NCBI RefSeq assembly: GCF_029869925.1
Contig: NZ_CP118605.1
Span: forward strand, 4,058,001-4,122,000
Source: Microbulbifer bruguierae
GTDB lineage: Bacteria; Pseudomonadota; Gammaproteobacteria; Pseudomonadales; Cellvibrionaceae
DNA: 64,000 nucleotides
Reading direction: 5' to 3'
The notes under the pieces are model-generated. The model saw only the letters and a program-made list of their open reading frames with translations, did no database searches and was not told the origin of the DNA. How positions within the stretch are numbered: the first letter of the stretch is position 1; each line of letters starts with the position of its first letter. Positions 35,033 to 44,681 of this stretch are shown here, piece after piece. The position numbers were made by a program, and so were the translations under genes.

Positions 35033-37234
35033 ATGGGGGCTAAGCGTCCTAGATACATGGTCCCACATCTATCAAGATATAACCTGTTACCGCTGTTGAG
35101 CCCTGAATCTCCGTCTTCCACTGTCCAGCGTGATTCTGGCGAGGTTGTCTGCACCTCGGATACGAAATGTTCTGTTGTAGTAGCTGACGGCCTGCGTCTT
35201 GGTCGTGGCTGGTATATGGTCGAGCTGTTGGCCGAGTCCGAGCACAGCTATCTGGATGCAAGTTTTACGCTTGTTCGTGAGGACGGGCGTAAGGCGTTAA
35301 ATCTCCGGCTTCCCACCCGTAGTGGACGTATTGCCAAGCGTCTGATTTGGTCTGCCAGAGGTGGGGAGCAACTGCTGTTCTCCCCGGCCGCCTGTGCGGG
35401 TAAATATCGCCTGAAGAAATTAAGCCTGATCAGAGTCTCTGCTGTCTTCGCACTGGACAGAATGAAAGTGCGATTGTCTCGCCGGTTGCTGACGGTACCT
35501 CAACGGATGGCTGACCGTTGGGTTCGCTACAATGCGACCTTTGCGCCGAATGGCGCCCGTGTTTCTTATCGGGACTGGATGGCGAACGTTGAGCCGAGGT
35601 TGCTCAAGATTCGGCAATTCGGGCTTGGGGCGAAACCGAAGCTTTCGCTATTGATTCCTGTGGGTGAGGGAGATACATCCCAGGCTGTCACGCGCTTGCT
35701 TACCTCTCTCAAAGATCAGACCTGGAGCCATTGGCGAGCCTGGCTATTCCTGCCGTCTTCCTTGTCGGTCGCTGACCGGGAATTCCTGCAATCCTTCGCG
35801 CGCTCGGATGAACGGGTGCAGGTGGAGAGTGTTGCAAATTGGCTCTCGGTTCTAGAGGCTGAGCCCAATAACTACCACCTGATTTGCCCCCCTAGAGCGC
35901 AATTGGCGTCCAGGGCGCTGGATACCCTGGTGCGAGCGGTTCAGCTTCGCCCTCATGCTCGTGTCTTTTATTCCGATGAAGATTGGTTGCACGAATCCGG
36001 TCGCCGGGTAGATCCGGTATTCAAGCCGGCCTGGAACCCAGAGCTGTTATTTTCTCAGAACTATATCGGAGAGTTTGTGGTTTACAGCCCCGGTGTACTT
36101 AAAAGTGCCGGGACGCCCAGCTTTGCCAGTGAATTGGCTTGGGATCTTGATCTTTTGCTGGCTGTTGTCGGATCTCTCGAGGATCCCGAGGCTGAGGTCG
36201 CACATGTTCCAAGGGTGCTTCTTCACCGTTTTGCCGCACCAGGCTCCCGTAGTTATGCGGAAAGTAGTCGGCGGGTCCTGGATAGTCGCTTTAAGCAAAC
36301 AGGTATTCCGGGTGTAACGCTGGAAGTTCCAGACCATGCAGACGTGGTGAAGGTTACATGGCCGGTGCCGCAGCCGGAGCCTCTGGTTTCACTGCTGGTA
36401 CCGACCAGAGACAAGCTCTCGGTACTTCGGTTATGTATAGACAGCATTCTGGAAAAAACCACGTATTCCAATTATGAAATCCTGATCCTCGACAACCAGA
36501 GCGAGGAAGCCGAGACGCTCGAGTATTTTGCACAGCTGGAATCCGTTCCGAATGTGCGGGTTCTGCCATTTAACGAGCCGTTCAATTATTCTGCGATCAA
36601 CAATTTCGGAGCTCGGCATGCGCGGGGCGATATCATTGGCCTGATCAATAATGATGTTGAAGTCATTAGCCGGGAGTGGCTTTCCGAAATGGTTGGCCAT
36701 GTGGTCAGGCCGGAAGTTGGCTGTGTTGGGGCCAAGCTTTGCTATGGCGATGGGCGCATACAGCACGCGGGCGTTGTGGTTGGGCTTGGTGGTCTTGCTG
36801 GACACATTCACAAGTTTCACCATCGCGGCTCCACTGGCTACATGAATAGACTGGTGAGTACCCAGAATTTTTCCGCTGTGACAGCAGCCTGCCTTCTGGT
36901 GCGCAAAAAAATATTCGAAGATGTTGGCGGTCTCAACGAAAAGGACCTGAAAGTAGCGTTCAACGACGTGGACTTCTGTCTGAAAGTTGGCCAGGCAGGA
37001 TATCGCAATGTGTGGACGCCCTGGGCTGAGTTGTATCATCACGAATCTATCAGTCGTGGGATTGATAACACCAGAGAAAAACGTAACCGTTTTGACCGGG
37101 AGGCACGCTATTTGCGTGAGAAATGGGTGGAAAAACTAGGCCTGGATCCCTGTTACAGCCCGTTCCTGACTTACACCCGAGAAGACTTTTCTCTCGGCTT
37201 GAACGAGAGGCGGGATGTACCGCTGGTTCGATAG
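35033..37234 (+). CDS. GT2 glycosyltransferase with two GT-A domains
   Basis: ATG 35033 has GAGAGG a few bases upstream. The N-terminal 190 residues look like a beta-rich domain without catalytic motifs. A first GT-A domain (about 200-400) opens KLSLLIPVGEGDTSQAV and holds VFYSDEDWLHESGRRVDPVFKPAW. A second (about 445-700) opens PLVSLLVPTRDKLSVLRLCIDS, then GLINNDVEVISREWL and VAFNDVDFCLKV. This two-GT2 arrangement is common in large O-antigen and capsule glycosyltransferases. The sugar is unknown. A promoter-like sequence upstream suggests that this gene may start its own transcript. Confidence 0.88.
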   Translation: MGAKRPRYMVPHLSRYNLLPLLSPESPSSTVQRDSGEVVCTSDTKCSVVVADGLRLGRGWYMVELLAESEHSYLDASFTLVREDGRKALNLRLPTRSGRIAKRLIWSARGGEQLLFSPAACAGKYRLKKLSLIRVSAVFALDRMKVRLSRRLLTVPQRMADRWVRYNATFAPNGARVSYRDWMANVEPRLLKIRQFGLGAKPKLSLLIPVGEGDTSQAVTRLLTSLKDQTWSHWRAWLFLPSSLSVADREFLQSFARSDERVQVESVANWLSVLEAEPNNYHLICPPRAQLASRALDTLVRAVQLRPHARVFYSDEDWLHESGRRVDPVFKPAWNPELLFSQNYIGEFVVYSPGVLKSAGTPSFASELAWDLDLLLAVVGSLEDPEAEVAHVPRVLLHRFAAPGSRSYAESSRRVLDSRFKQTGIPGVTLEVPDHADVVKVTWPVPQPEPLVSLLVPTRDKLSVLRLCIDSILEKTTYSNYEILILDNQSEEAETLEYFAQLESVPNVRVLPFNEPFNYSAINNFGARHARGDIIGLINNDVEVISREWLSEMVGHVVRPEVGCVGAKLCYGDGRIQHAGVVVGLGGLAGHIHKFHHRGSTGYMNRLVSTQNFSAVTAACLLVRKKIFEDVGGLNEKDLKVAFNDVDFCLKVGQAGYRNVWTPWAELYHHESISRGIDNTREKRNRFDREARYLREKWVEKLGLDPCYSPFLTYTREDFSLGLNERRDVPLVR

Positions 37235-37422
37235 CCATTTGCTTTCTATTATGGGGCGTAGAGGGTTGGTTTGGACCAATACCGCGAAGTTAGCTGTGAG
37301 CGCCGCGATCTGGCAGACTGGAGAGCAAGCTTCATGTGGCTACGTCGCGCGGGGAATCGTATTTAAATATTGGCCTGTATAAAAATATTTTCTTTGTTCC
37401 GACTTACCGTCTGTGAATTCGT

Positions 37423-39153
37423 ATGACTTTGATTCAGACCGTCGTTGCCGGCATTTTTGCCTTGGTAATTGCTGCACTTATATTTACCCGTTTTCGGCCG
37501 GCGTTGATTTTTGCTTCGGGGGCGGCAGTCTGCTTTGTAACCGGGCTGGTACCGGCGGAATCAGTGCTTCATAAGGCTGTAAACCCCGGTCTGGTCACTC
37601 TGGTCGCACTGATGCTTGTGTCCATAGGCTTGGAAAAGGCCCGATGGCTCCGAGTGATCTCTGATCGTTTAATCAACGGCTCTCTCAGGCTCAGCCTGTT
37701 ACGTCTTGTCGGTGCAACAGCGGTAAGTTCTGCCTTTCTGAACAATACGGCGGTTGTCGCTGCCCTGGCGTCGACGGTCAAGAGCCAGCGACGGCATCCG
37801 GCGGGCAAGCTGCTGCTGCCGCTGTCCTATGCGGCTATTCTCGGGGGGACGCTTACTCTGATAGGCACGTCTACGAACCTGATCGTCAACAGCTTCGTGA
37901 TTGATCGCGGGCAACCGGGATTGGGCTTCTTTTCATTTTTGCCGGTAGGGTTGGCCGCAGCGATAGTCGGTCTTGTTGTGTTGATGCTTTGCAACCACCT
38001 GTTGCCGCGGGGGCGAGGTGGTCAGGAGGTGGTTACCGAGTACTTGCTGGAAGCTGAGGTGACCGATGATTCCCCTCTGGATGGAAAAACGGTTGAGCAA
38101 AACGGACTGCGTCAGCTTGAAACCCTTTATCTGGTAGAGATCGTACGCGGCGGCCGCACGATTACGCCCGTGGCTCCCACTGAGATTATCAAGTCTGGCG
38201 ACAAGTTAATATTCAGTGGCGATGTGCGCGATATGGGGCGGCTGCAGGATATTCCAGGACTGCATCATTTTGGTCTGGAAGATGAGAAGCTTGAGCTTGA
38301 TCTGCTCGAGGTCGTCCTGACTCCCAGCTCCAGTATTCTGGGAGAGACCCTGAAAAGTAGCCAGTTTCGTACCCGATTTGATGCGGCAGTCGTAGCCATG
38401 CGCCGGGGTGGTGAGCGACTTTCAGGTAAGTTAGGGGAAATTGAACTGCGAGCAGGCGATGCCTTGCTGCTCGCTGTGGGGCCTGACTTCAAGCACCACC
38501 GGAATATTGATAAGAACTTTTACGTGGTAAGCGGCAATGGTGTGCAGCGGCAACTCTCGCGCCGGGACAGCTGGCTGCTGGCCATTGGTTTTACCACGGT
38601 AGTGGCAGGCGCCGCATTTGGTATTTTCCCGTTATTGAAAGGACTGGTTTTACTGCTGGGTGGAATGATCGGTCTCGGTATTGTGAGTACTACAGAATTG
38701 CAGCGCCGCTTCCCGTTCCAGATCTGGCTCATTATCGCCAGCGCGCTGGTGCTGGCGGACGCATTTTCCAGTAGTGGCCTTGCTACAGCACTGGCCGAGG
38801 GGCTCCGGGGTCTGGTACAGGGTGGTGGTCCCTATTTGGCGTTGATCGGGGTGTTTATTTTGACTTTGGCTCTGACGGAGTTGATGACAAATAATGCCGC
38901 TGCTGCGCTGGCCTTCCCCCTGGCTTGGAGTTTGGCTGAGAGTTTCGGCGTTAGTTGGACGCCTTTTGTGATGGCGGTGGCTTACGGAGCCAGTGCCAGT
39001 TTCCTTACGCCTTTCGGTTATCAGACCAATCTGATGGTGCAGAACCTTGGTGGGTACCACCTGAAAGACTTTATACGCGCTGGTCTGCCATTGACCATCG
39101 CATACTCCATAACCGTGTTGGTGATGTTGCCGCTGGTATTTCCTCTCTCTTAG
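37423..39153 (+). CDS. SLC13-family anion permease with central RCK/TrkA-C domains (candidate sulfate transporter)
   Basis: This 576-residue membrane protein has N- and C-terminal hydrophobic halves of about five helices each. They flank two soluble TrkA-C/RCK-like domains (about 205-375) recognisable from KTVEQNGLRQLETLYLVEI and GDALLLAVGPDF. The paired transport motifs are SSAFLNNTAVVAALAS in the first half and ALTELMTNNAAAALAFPLAW in the second, with GTSTNLIVNSF. This SLC13/CitMHS-like architecture covers sodium/sulfate and related permeases. Four sulfotransferases in the same locus make sulfate a good guess for the substrate, but this is inference. It is spaced 188 bases from the preceding gene. 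Confidence 0.85.
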   Translation: MTLIQTVVAGIFALVIAALIFTRFRPALIFASGAAVCFVTGLVPAESVLHKAVNPGLVTLVALMLVSIGLEKARWLRVISDRLINGSLRLSLLRLVGATAVSSAFLNNTAVVAALASTVKSQRRHPAGKLLLPLSYAAILGGTLTLIGTSTNLIVNSFVIDRGQPGLGFFSFLPVGLAAAIVGLVVLMLCNHLLPRGRGGQEVVTEYLLEAEVTDDSPLDGKTVEQNGLRQLETLYLVEIVRGGRTITPVAPTEIIKSGDKLIFSGDVRDMGRLQDIPGLHHFGLEDEKLELDLLEVVLTPSSSILGETLKSSQFRTRFDAAVVAMRRGGERLSGKLGEIELRAGDALLLAVGPDFKHHRNIDKNFYVVSGNGVQRQLSRRDSWLLAIGFTTVVAGAAFGIFPLLKGLVLLLGGMIGLGIVSTTELQRRFPFQIWLIIASALVLADAFSSSGLATALAEGLRGLVQGGGPYLALIGVFILTLALTELMTNNAAAALAFPLAWSLAESFGVSWTPFVMAVAYGASASFLTPFGYQTNLMVQNLGGYHLKDFIRAGLPLTIAYSITVLVMLPLVFPLS

Positions 39154-39218
39154 AGAGTGGGAGAAGTCGAGGTGTCTGCTGCTTCCAATACCAGTAAGTA
39201 ACTATGTTTTGAATCAGA

Positions 39219-40157
39219 ATGAATGTTGAAGTTTTTTATCGTTTTTTTCCCGTATTCCGTTTGAAACTAAAAAAAATTTTGGGGTTAAGTATGACTGGCG
39301 AATTGGCAGAAGTTGTAAGTGTCCCTAAAACTATGGGTAAAACGGGGGTTAAAGATCTTGCGGAAGTGACCCGTCATACATTTGAAGGCGTTTTGTTAGA
39401 TGAGTTCAATGAGGGTCTTTATACCACTGAAATTGATGGGTTTAATTACGACTTTTTTTGGAAACCAAAGAAAAGTACGCAGGATCGACTGTTTGTTCTT
39501 TTCTCCGGTGATGCACTGCGCAGCAAGAATGATCCGCCGGTCTTCCAGCGCTGGAGCTGGGCTGATCATTTTCCCGGGCACGTCGTCTATTTTTCTGATC
39601 CCTCTTTGTACCTTAGTCCAAAGTTGGGATTAGCTTGGTATGCAGGCACCAAGAACCATGATCCAATGGTTAACATTGCCGAGATCTTGGGGAAAATTTG
39701 CACACAACTCGACTTGGATTCCAATCAATTGGTTTCTTATGGCTCCAGTGGCGGCGGTTTTGCAGCTTTGCGACTGGGCTTGTTTCTGCCAGAGATATCT
39801 ACTATTTGTATTAATCCTCAGGTAGATATCACCAAGTACGGGAAAAATCTTGTCGAGAGATATTTGAGAACTTGTTTGGAGCTTGAGGATAGAGCGGAAG
39901 CCCTGGAACTTTACCCGGACAGGATTAACCTTATCGAAAATATTGATAAGCTGGCCAAGAATCGGATTATATATGTTCAGAATGTTCTAGATGAGGACCA
40001 CTATGAAATTCACTTCAAGTTATTCAGGGACGCGTTAACTACCAGTTCCGAATATAGTGACAAGCGATTTTCAGAGGTGTTTTTTTCTCACGGCGAAGGC
40101 CATAAGGCTGCGGAGACAACGGAGGCCTTCAATAAAGCAATATCCCTTTTATCCTAG
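39219..40157 (+). CDS. Alpha/beta hydrolase-fold protein of unknown substrate
   Basis: The 312-residue protein has a nucleophile-elbow motif LVSYGSSGGGFAALRLG with the GxSxG serine at residue 177, and a C-terminal HGEGHKA that could provide the catalytic histidine. A FVLFSGDALR strand upstream could form the oxyanion-hole region. No signal peptide is evident, so it should act in the cytoplasm. Some capsule loci carry such hydrolases as acyl-removing or polymer-editing enzymes, but the substrate here is unknown. The start is uncertain: ATG 39219 lacks a ribosome-binding site, while ATG 39291 has GGGG upstream. Confidence 0.65.
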   Translation: MNVEVFYRFFPVFRLKLKKILGLSMTGELAEVVSVPKTMGKTGVKDLAEVTRHTFEGVLLDEFNEGLYTTEIDGFNYDFFWKPKKSTQDRLFVLFSGDALRSKNDPPVFQRWSWADHFPGHVVYFSDPSLYLSPKLGLAWYAGTKNHDPMVNIAEILGKICTQLDLDSNQLVSYGSSGGGFAALRLGLFLPEISTICINPQVDITKYGKNLVERYLRTCLELEDRAEALELYPDRINLIENIDKLAKNRIIYVQNVLDEDHYEIHFKLFRDALTTSSEYSDKRFSEVFFSHGEGHKAAETTEAFNKAISLLS

Positions 40158-40278
40158 CTCGCCAACAGAATTTTTATTCCTGCCGCATTAAGCGGAGAAT
40201 TAGCTCCCTTTCATTCTGAAGGCTTTGCATTCTCCGCAAGCGGGATGATGATTTGTACCTAATAGAAGAATTATCAAT

Positions 40279-41274
40279 TTGATAGCTCCTGATAAATCAT
40301 TGATCGCGGAAGCCAAATCCTCATCTCTCGGTCGGTGGATCCTTGTGGAGGAAAATGCGAACCCGTCTTCCGATTACTTCGTGCTGCCCTACCTACAGTC
40401 CATGGGCCAAATCGTTGAGCGTCGCCAGTTTGTCGATCTTCCCGCCGCAGACCAGTTACATGGTACTAACGTACTGTTCGTTCGCTATATCCCTGCGGCT
40501 TGGCGTCGCCTGATCACCGTATGTCGTGATCAGCTCGCGGGGGTGTATTTCTTTATGGACGACGATCTGTTCAGCTGGCGGTCTTTTGCTCGTATGCCTT
40601 TGCGTTATCAATGGAAATTGTTGCGTTTTACTTGGCGACATCAGCGCTGGCTGCGCTCATTGGGGGCGAAACTGCTGGTTTCTACGTCTTATCTCCAAGA
40701 ACGCTATGCACAGTGGCAACCACAACTACTTTCGCCGCAGGTACCGGAGGCATTGTTGTCATTGGTGCACCGAGATGATGAGACGGACATGCTAGATGGG
40801 CCGATTACGCTTTTCTACCATGGTTCCGCATCCCATGGGGCGGATCTGGAATGGTTACGGCCAGTCATTGCCGAGATACTGGAGCGTGACGAGCGGCTGG
40901 TATTTGAGGTGATTGGCGATAGCGCGGTCAATCGATTGTTTCGCGGAGTGCAGCGGGTACATGTACTGCACCCCATGAAGTGGCCCAGCTATCAGGCTTT
41001 GATCAAGCGTCCTGGCCGAACCATCGGACTCGCGCCACTGCTGGATACCCCGTTTAATCGCGCCCGCGCGCACACCAAGTTTCTGGATATCACCCTTTCT
41101 GGTGCCGTTGGAATTTACGCGCAGGGGCCAGTGTACGGATCTGCAGTTACGCATGAGAGCAATGGCCTGCTTTTGCCGATGGAGCAAGGTGCCTGGGTGG
41201 ATGGGGTTTTGCGGCTTGCGAGAGACGGTGACCTCCGGACTCGCTTACTGGAAGAGGCGCGAAAGTGTCTGTAA
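40279..41274 (+). CDS. Glycosyltransferase-like protein (GT-B fold)
   Basis: Residues about 15-140 form a first domain with VLFVRYIPAAWRR and VYFFMDDDLFSW. The second domain has ITLFYHGSASHGADLEWLRPVIAEI and ends TIGLAPLLDTPFNRARAHTKFLDITLSGAVGIY, which resembles the donor-binding half of GT4 enzymes. The start codon is TTG 40279, and no strong ribosome-binding site is seen. Its last ten bases overlap the start of kpsC, indicating translational coupling, so it may act at the reducing-end linker or the first repeat sugar. Specificity cannot be told. Confidence 0.7.
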   Translation: MIAPDKSLIAEAKSSSLGRWILVEENANPSSDYFVLPYLQSMGQIVERRQFVDLPAADQLHGTNVLFVRYIPAAWRRLITVCRDQLAGVYFFMDDDLFSWRSFARMPLRYQWKLLRFTWRHQRWLRSLGAKLLVSTSYLQERYAQWQPQLLSPQVPEALLSLVHRDDETDMLDGPITLFYHGSASHGADLEWLRPVIAEILERDERLVFEVIGDSAVNRLFRGVQRVHVLHPMKWPSYQALIKRPGRTIGLAPLLDTPFNRARAHTKFLDITLSGAVGIYAQGPVYGSAVTHESNGLLLPMEQGAWVDGVLRLARDGDLRTRLLEEARKCL

Positions 41275-43352
41275 TCGGTTTCTGCTCGGGGGGGATGCGC
41301 CGGCTTCCTTATTTGAGTGTGCTTTTGGAGTCACCTTGCCGTTATTTCTGGCTGCGTCCGGGACGGGAGATTTCCAGGATCGTTGCCTGGGGCCGCAAAC
41401 CCAGTGCAGATCGCGCGCGTCGAATTGCTCGTCGCGCTGGCTTGCCTCTGATCCAGATTGAGGATGGTTTTCTGCGGTCATATGGTCTGGGCGTAGACGG
41501 CGCGCCGCTGCATAGCCTTGCCGTAGATTACTCTGGTATTTATTACGACGCGACGACCCCGAGTGACCTTGAATCCCTGATCATTGAATCGCATTTCTCT
41601 GACCGGGAACTTGTGCGAGCTGACCACTGTATGGGTCTGCTCCGACAATATCGCCTTTCCAAATACAGCCACGGGCCGGTAAGGGAAGTGGCCTGGCCAG
41701 ATTCGCGGCCACGGGTACTGGTGGTGGACCAGACTTTTGGCGACGCTTCAGTCACCTATGGTGGTGCCGACGAGCAGGCGTTTTTGGCCATGCTCGACCG
41801 TGCGGTTCGTGATAACCCGACCGCCGAAGTTGTTGTTAAGGTTCATCCTGATGTGATTGCTGGCAAGAAGCGGGGCTATTTGCTGGAGGCAGCGGAGAGA
41901 TACAATTGTAGGCTCTGGTCTGAGGATATCTGCACCTGGTCGTTGTTGCATGCCGTGGAGCGCGTTTATGTGGTCACCAGTCAGATGGGGTTCGACGCAC
42001 TTCTCGCGGGCAAGCCGGTGCATTGTTTCGGCTTGCCGTTTTATGCGGGCTGGGGGCTGACCGAGGATAGGCAAACCTGTCCGCGTCGAGGGCATAGCCG
42101 GACCCTACAGCAAGTATTTGCTGCGGCATATTTGCGTTACTGCCGGTATGTAAATCCTTATACCGGGCAGCGTTGCGAACTCGAAGACACGATGCGTCTG
42201 ATTGCGGAGCAGAAAGTTCAGTATCAACGGTTGCAAGGCAACTGGCTGGCTCTTGGGTTTTCACCGTGGAAGCGCAGATTTGTGCCTGACTTTTTGGGGC
42301 GGCCTTCAGGTATGGCGTTCGCCGAGCGAAGTAAAAAGGCGCTTGAAGGCCGCGCGAGTGACTCTCAGGTCGCTGTCTGGGCGAGTAGCCTTCCCGGGGC
42401 CATCGCAGAAACCTGCAAGAAAAAAAGGTTGCGGTTGTGGCGTCTGGAAGATGGTTTTTTGCGATCGGTGGGACTTGGGTCCGATTTGGTGCGTCCACTT
42501 TCGCTAGTATTGGATGCCGGTGGTATTTATTACGATGCGACCTCGCGTTCTGATCTGGAGAAGATCCTCAGTGAAGTGGAATTCTGCCCGGATTTGTTGG
42601 ATCGAGCGGGGCGGCTACGCGATCAGCTGGTCGAGCAGCAGCTAAGCAAGTACAACGTTGGTACCCAGGCGGAAGGGCGGGCTCTCACGCTACCTGGAGA
42701 CAGGGTCACCATACTGGTGCCGGGCCAGGTGGAGTCGGACGCGTCTATTGCCCATGGATCACCATGGCTAAAAACCAATCGCCAGTTGCTGGTAGAAGTG
42801 CGTCGAGCAAACCCCGAGGCATACGTGATTTACAAGCCACACCCGGATGTGCTGGCTGGCGGGCGTGTTGGCGCACTGGAGGAAAAAGCGGACGGATTGT
42901 TCGATTGCCTGGTGACCGAGTTGCCGATGCCGGTGCTGCTGGAGCAGGTGGATGAAGTGCATACGTTGTGCTCGCTCACTGGTTTCGAGGCTCTGTTACG
43001 TGGGGTAAAGGTCGTTACTTACGGCCTGCCGTTTTATGCGGGGTGGGGTCTTACGGATGACCGCCTGTTAGGGCGTAGTGGAGAGCGTGGACCGGAGGCG
43101 CTGCAGGAACTGGCTGCTGTTGGTCGTTGTCGCAAGAAACGGGGCAGGAAGTTGTCACTGAGCGAGTTAGTTGCTGCGACGTTGATTCTGTACCCGACCT
43201 ATGTAGACCCGCAAAGCGGGGATATTGTGGATGTTGAGACCGCGGTAGGAATACTGCGGGGGCAGCGAGAGGCCTTGGTTAAAGCGCGAAGCGCGGCAGG
43301 ATGGCGCCGATCCATGTACCGGGTGGTGCGGAATCGGTTTTTCAGGAAGTAG
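41265..43352 (+). CDS. kpsC: Capsule polysaccharide Kdo transferase KpsC
   Basis: KpsC adds alternating beta-linked Kdo residues to the lipid to form the poly-Kdo linker of ABC-exported capsules. The 695-residue protein shows the expected internal duplication. Each half has an EDGFLRS motif (IQIEDGFLRSYGLG, WRLEDGFLRSVGLG), a VKVHPDV or YKPHPDV motif, and a GLPFYAGWGLT motif. These belong to the two glycosyltransferase modules (GT99/GT107 in the literature). GTG 41265 has GAGG upstream within the previous gene. Its partner KpsS is separated from it by a dioxygenase gene, which is unusual. Confidence 0.95.
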   Translation: MSVIGFCSGGMRRLPYLSVLLESPCRYFWLRPGREISRIVAWGRKPSADRARRIARRAGLPLIQIEDGFLRSYGLGVDGAPLHSLAVDYSGIYYDATTPSDLESLIIESHFSDRELVRADHCMGLLRQYRLSKYSHGPVREVAWPDSRPRVLVVDQTFGDASVTYGGADEQAFLAMLDRAVRDNPTAEVVVKVHPDVIAGKKRGYLLEAAERYNCRLWSEDICTWSLLHAVERVYVVTSQMGFDALLAGKPVHCFGLPFYAGWGLTEDRQTCPRRGHSRTLQQVFAAAYLRYCRYVNPYTGQRCELEDTMRLIAEQKVQYQRLQGNWLALGFSPWKRRFVPDFLGRPSGMAFAERSKKALEGRASDSQVAVWASSLPGAIAETCKKKRLRLWRLEDGFLRSVGLGSDLVRPLSLVLDAGGIYYDATSRSDLEKILSEVEFCPDLLDRAGRLRDQLVEQQLSKYNVGTQAEGRALTLPGDRVTILVPGQVESDASIAHGSPWLKTNRQLLVEVRRANPEAYVIYKPHPDVLAGGRVGALEEKADGLFDCLVTELPMPVLLEQVDEVHTLCSLTGFEALLRGVKVVTYGLPFYAGWGLTDDRLLGRSGERGPEALQELAAVGRCRKKRGRKLSLSELVAATLILYPTYVDPQSGDIVDVETAVGILRGQREALVKARSAAGWRRSMYRVVRNRFFRK

Positions 43353-43369
43353 TTGTTTGGTCTTGGAGT

Positions 43370-43478
43370 GTTGGGCACGCGGTGCTTTGCCCAACCTATA
43401 AGACTTCTTTTGTGGGAGCCTGCCTACAGGCGAACCTTTCCAGGTTCCAATTTATTCGCTTGCAGGCAAGGTCCTACC
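43370..43478. repeat. Intergenic repeats: palindromic GTTGGGC element and REP-like inverted pair
   Basis: The first element (43370-43396) begins GTTGGGCACGC and ends TTTGCCCAACCT, making an inverted repeat with arms of about seven bases. It is the same family as copies at 47720 and 47781. The second (43412-43478) has the REP-like arm GTGGGAGCCTGCCTACAGG, mirrored by TTGCAGGCAAGGTCCTAC. A third short element with GTCCGGGATCCA follows near 43520. The 276-base gap has no gene. Confidence 0.8.
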
Positions 43479-43628
43479 GGGCAGCAGTTAGCCCTTCATC
43501 ATCGCATCATCCCTGACTTAGTCCGGGATCCATGTATAGATGCTCCTCAGTGCTGAATATCGGCACGTGTCCGTATAGCGGGGATTTGCAGTTTCGGGCT
43601 TGAAGAAAGTTTAGCGATCGAGATTTGT

Positions 43629-44663
43629 GTGAATTCCAGATTTTTCAAAAAAATCTACCTGTTACCTCAGTGGCTGCTTGAGTTGCTGTCCTGGGGTAAG
43701 AGCTTCAAGAACAACCCGATTATTGGCTGCTACTGGCTGAATCTCTGTGGCTTGCATGTTATCCGGGTGGTGCTTGCGCATCTGTTATTTCGCTTTCGCC
43801 TTTCACTGCTGTCTCCGCTGGTACCGGCGGAGGACCGTGCTCAGTTTGTTCGGCAGGGCTATATACTCAAGCACAACTTCTTGCCTGAAGACGAATTTCA
43901 GGAGCTGGCCCGTGAATTGCAACAATTTTATGGTGAAATACGGCAAACCGTAGAGGGGACGACTCTCACCCAGCGGGCATTTATGACCGGACCAGTACGC
44001 ACAAAATTGCCCGCGATGCGGGCATTTGCGGAAATGCCGGCGCTGGACAAGCTGATGCGCTACTGCTCTTCCAAAAATCGGCCGCCGCTCTTTTATGTAG
44101 AGAACCTGTGTAATCGGGCCAATGTAACGCCCAGAGCAGATCCGCAGCGGGATATGCATGCGGATACTTTCCACCCCTGTGTGAAAGGCTGGTTATACCT
44201 GGATGATGTGGATGATTCCAATGGGCCCTTTATTTATGCACCGGGTTCCCACCGTCTCAGTTGGCGGAGATTAAAGTGGGAATATCGGCAGAGCCTTGAA
44301 GCCTGTAAGCTCGGAGACGAAAGGCAGCCAGGGCGTTATTGGGATGGATCATTCCGAGTGAGTGAGACCGACTTGGCAGAAATGGGGTTTGCACCGAAAA
44401 AATTCTGCGTGCCCAGGAACACTCTGGTCGTGGCCAATGTCCATGGATTTCATCGGCGCGGTGAAGCGATCGATAAATCCTACCGGATGACGGTTTGGAT
44501 GCAGGCTCGGGATAACCCGTTCAATCCACTGTTTACTTTTTGGCCAAAGCCAACGGCCAGAGTATTTGAATCTGTCTGGGAGCGTGTTTTGGCGCGATTG
44601 GATGGGCCGAGAATGGCCAGTGGTGAACAGCACAAGTTTGGCGGGAAATTCACCAGAACGTGA
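43629..44663 (+). CDS. Phytanoyl-CoA dioxygenase (PhyH) family protein
   Basis: An Fe(II)/2-oxoglutarate dioxygenase-like protein of 344 residues. The facial-triad motif MHADTFHP (H-x-D) and the distal histidine region VVANVHGFHRRG are visible. YLDDVDDSNGPFIYAPGSH matches the PhyH core. The N-terminal 60 residues include hydrophobic stretches (LLPQWLLELLSW and CGLHVIRVVLAHLLF), so it may lie at the membrane. PhyH enzymes hydroxylate diverse small molecules. Its position between kpsC and kpsS suggests that it modifies a lipid- or sugar-linked intermediate of the capsule, but the substrate is unknown. Start is GTG 43629. Confidence 0.8.
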   Translation: MNSRFFKKIYLLPQWLLELLSWGKSFKNNPIIGCYWLNLCGLHVIRVVLAHLLFRFRLSLLSPLVPAEDRAQFVRQGYILKHNFLPEDEFQELARELQQFYGEIRQTVEGTTLTQRAFMTGPVRTKLPAMRAFAEMPALDKLMRYCSSKNRPPLFYVENLCNRANVTPRADPQRDMHADTFHPCVKGWLYLDDVDDSNGPFIYAPGSHRLSWRRLKWEYRQSLEACKLGDERQPGRYWDGSFRVSETDLAEMGFAPKKFCVPRNTLVVANVHGFHRRGEAIDKSYRMTVWMQARDNPFNPLFTFWPKPTARVFESVWERVLARLDGPRMASGEQHKFGGKFTRT

Positions 44664-44681
44664 GGGGCGCCTCAAAATAGG

